A stretch of DNA of 6,342 nt, taken from assembly GCA_009889685.1 (NCBI GenBank), contig WTZT01000034.1:1-6342 (forward strand). The letters run 5' to 3'. A model generated the notes under the pieces. That model was given only the letters and a program-made list of their open reading frames with translations. It made no database searches and had not been told where the DNA came from. This document shows positions 5,994 to 6,342 of this stretch, one piece after another. The first letter of the stretch is position 1, and each line of letters opens with the position of its first letter. Both the position numbers and the translations under genes were made by a program. Source of the DNA: Candidatus Hikarchaeia archaeon HikBin4. Lineage in GTDB: Archaea > Halobacteriota > Halobacteria > Halobacteriales > Hikarchaeaceae.

Positions 5994-6342
5994 ATGTTTC
6001 GGATTGGTGCTCATGTTTCAATAGCAGGTGGGTTTGAAAAGGCAGTCGATCGCCAGATAGAGATAAAAGGCAATTGCGGTCAACTTTTTGTGGGCTCTCC
6101 ACGAGGATGGAAAGTGGGAGAAGTGGATAAAGAGAGAGCAGATTTATTTAAAAAATCCTGCTCAGAAAAAGATGTGGGACCTTGGATAGTTCATGGGACT
6201 TATTTAATAAATTTAGCAACACCAAACGAAGAGCTAGCAGAGAAATCCGTTGTAACCGTTCAGGAAGAACTAGATGCTTCGGCTGAGTTAGATATACCTT
6301 ATTATACATTCCATCCTGGTGCTCATACCGGTGAAGGAATCG
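5994..6342 (+). CDS. nfo: Endonuclease IV (AP endonuclease), N-terminal 116 residues; cut by window edge
   Basis: Deoxyribonuclease IV of the xylose-isomerase-like TIM-barrel fold, which cleaves DNA 5' of abasic sites in base-excision repair. The frame runs open off the right edge; the full family length is roughly 270-290 residues. The start MFRIGAHVSIAGG is the typical first strand. GNCGQLF (26-32), WIVHGTYLINLATP (64-77) and FHPGAHTGEG (106-115) follow the family order. H67 and H107 correspond to the first two zinc-ligand histidines of E. coli Nfo (H69, H109). The wording is close to haloarchaeal orthologues. The later ligands lie outside the window, so completeness cannot be judged. ATG 5994 is supported by the family N-terminus and by a TATA-like element 27-28 nt upstream. 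It is divergent from the lipoprotein gene. Confidence 0.94.
   Translation, partial: MFRIGAHVSIAGGFEKAVDRQIEIKGNCGQLFVGSPRGWKVGEVDKERADLFKKSCSEKDVGPWIVHGTYLINLATPNEELAEKSVVTVQEELDASAELDIPYYTFHPGAHTGEGI

Noticed and set aside
1..6342. CRISPR array, tRNA/rRNA gene, insertion sequence, defence or toxin-antitoxin system
   Set aside because: I saw no spaced direct repeats, no cloverleaf, no transposase motifs or terminal repeats, and no recognisable toxin or defence domains in any of the seven genes.

Overview
The window is 6.3 kb of AT-rich archaeal DNA. The encoded proteins look most like those of Halobacteria. SucC, SucD, the quinone-oxidoreductase-like enzyme and endonuclease IV all read like haloarchaeal orthologues. 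The first gene encodes a twin-arginine lipoprotein with PQQ-type beta-propeller repeats, and a small gene resembles the DUF3892 family. However, the DNA is much more AT-rich than typical haloarchaeal DNA, and SucC is only moderately acidic (by hand count about 55 Asp+Glu against 33 Lys+Arg). A low-GC sister lineage of Halobacteria, such as Marine Group IV / Hikarchaeia, is my best guess. A low-GC haloarchaeon is the alternative. This is inference, not a database result.

Layout: (1) 1-1167, minus: Tat-type lipoprotein with a PQQ-like beta-propeller, cut by the left edge. (2) 1168-1418: intergenic, with a perfect 9-bp-arm inverted repeat and a possible 25-codon reading frame. (3) 1419-2411, minus: zinc-independent MDR/quinone oxidoreductase. 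(4) 2480-4493, plus: sucC-sucD, one base apart, divergent from the oxidoreductase. (5) 4511-4801, minus: small DUF3892-like protein, convergent with sucD across 17 bp. (6) 4856-5926, minus: Sec-type lipoprotein of an unnamed family with a Ca-binding-type loop and six cysteines. (7) 5994-6342, plus: endonuclease IV, divergent from the lipoprotein and cut by the right edge.

Succinyl-CoA ligase is the metabolic core (TCA-cycle substrate-level phosphorylation). The divergent oxidoreductase may share its control region. The two lipoproteins are probably surface-anchored and unrelated to the TCA genes. Several genes (sucC, nfo, the Sec lipoprotein, the small minus-strand gene) lack a close Shine-Dalgarno and have a TATA-like element centred about 27-30 nt before the ATG, which points to leaderless transcripts. 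sucD, inside the operon, has a clear Shine-Dalgarno instead. No tRNA, rRNA, CRISPR array or insertion sequence was found. I see no clearly new multi-gene system. The best leads are the uncharacterised lipoprotein and the 1290-1309 inverted repeat.
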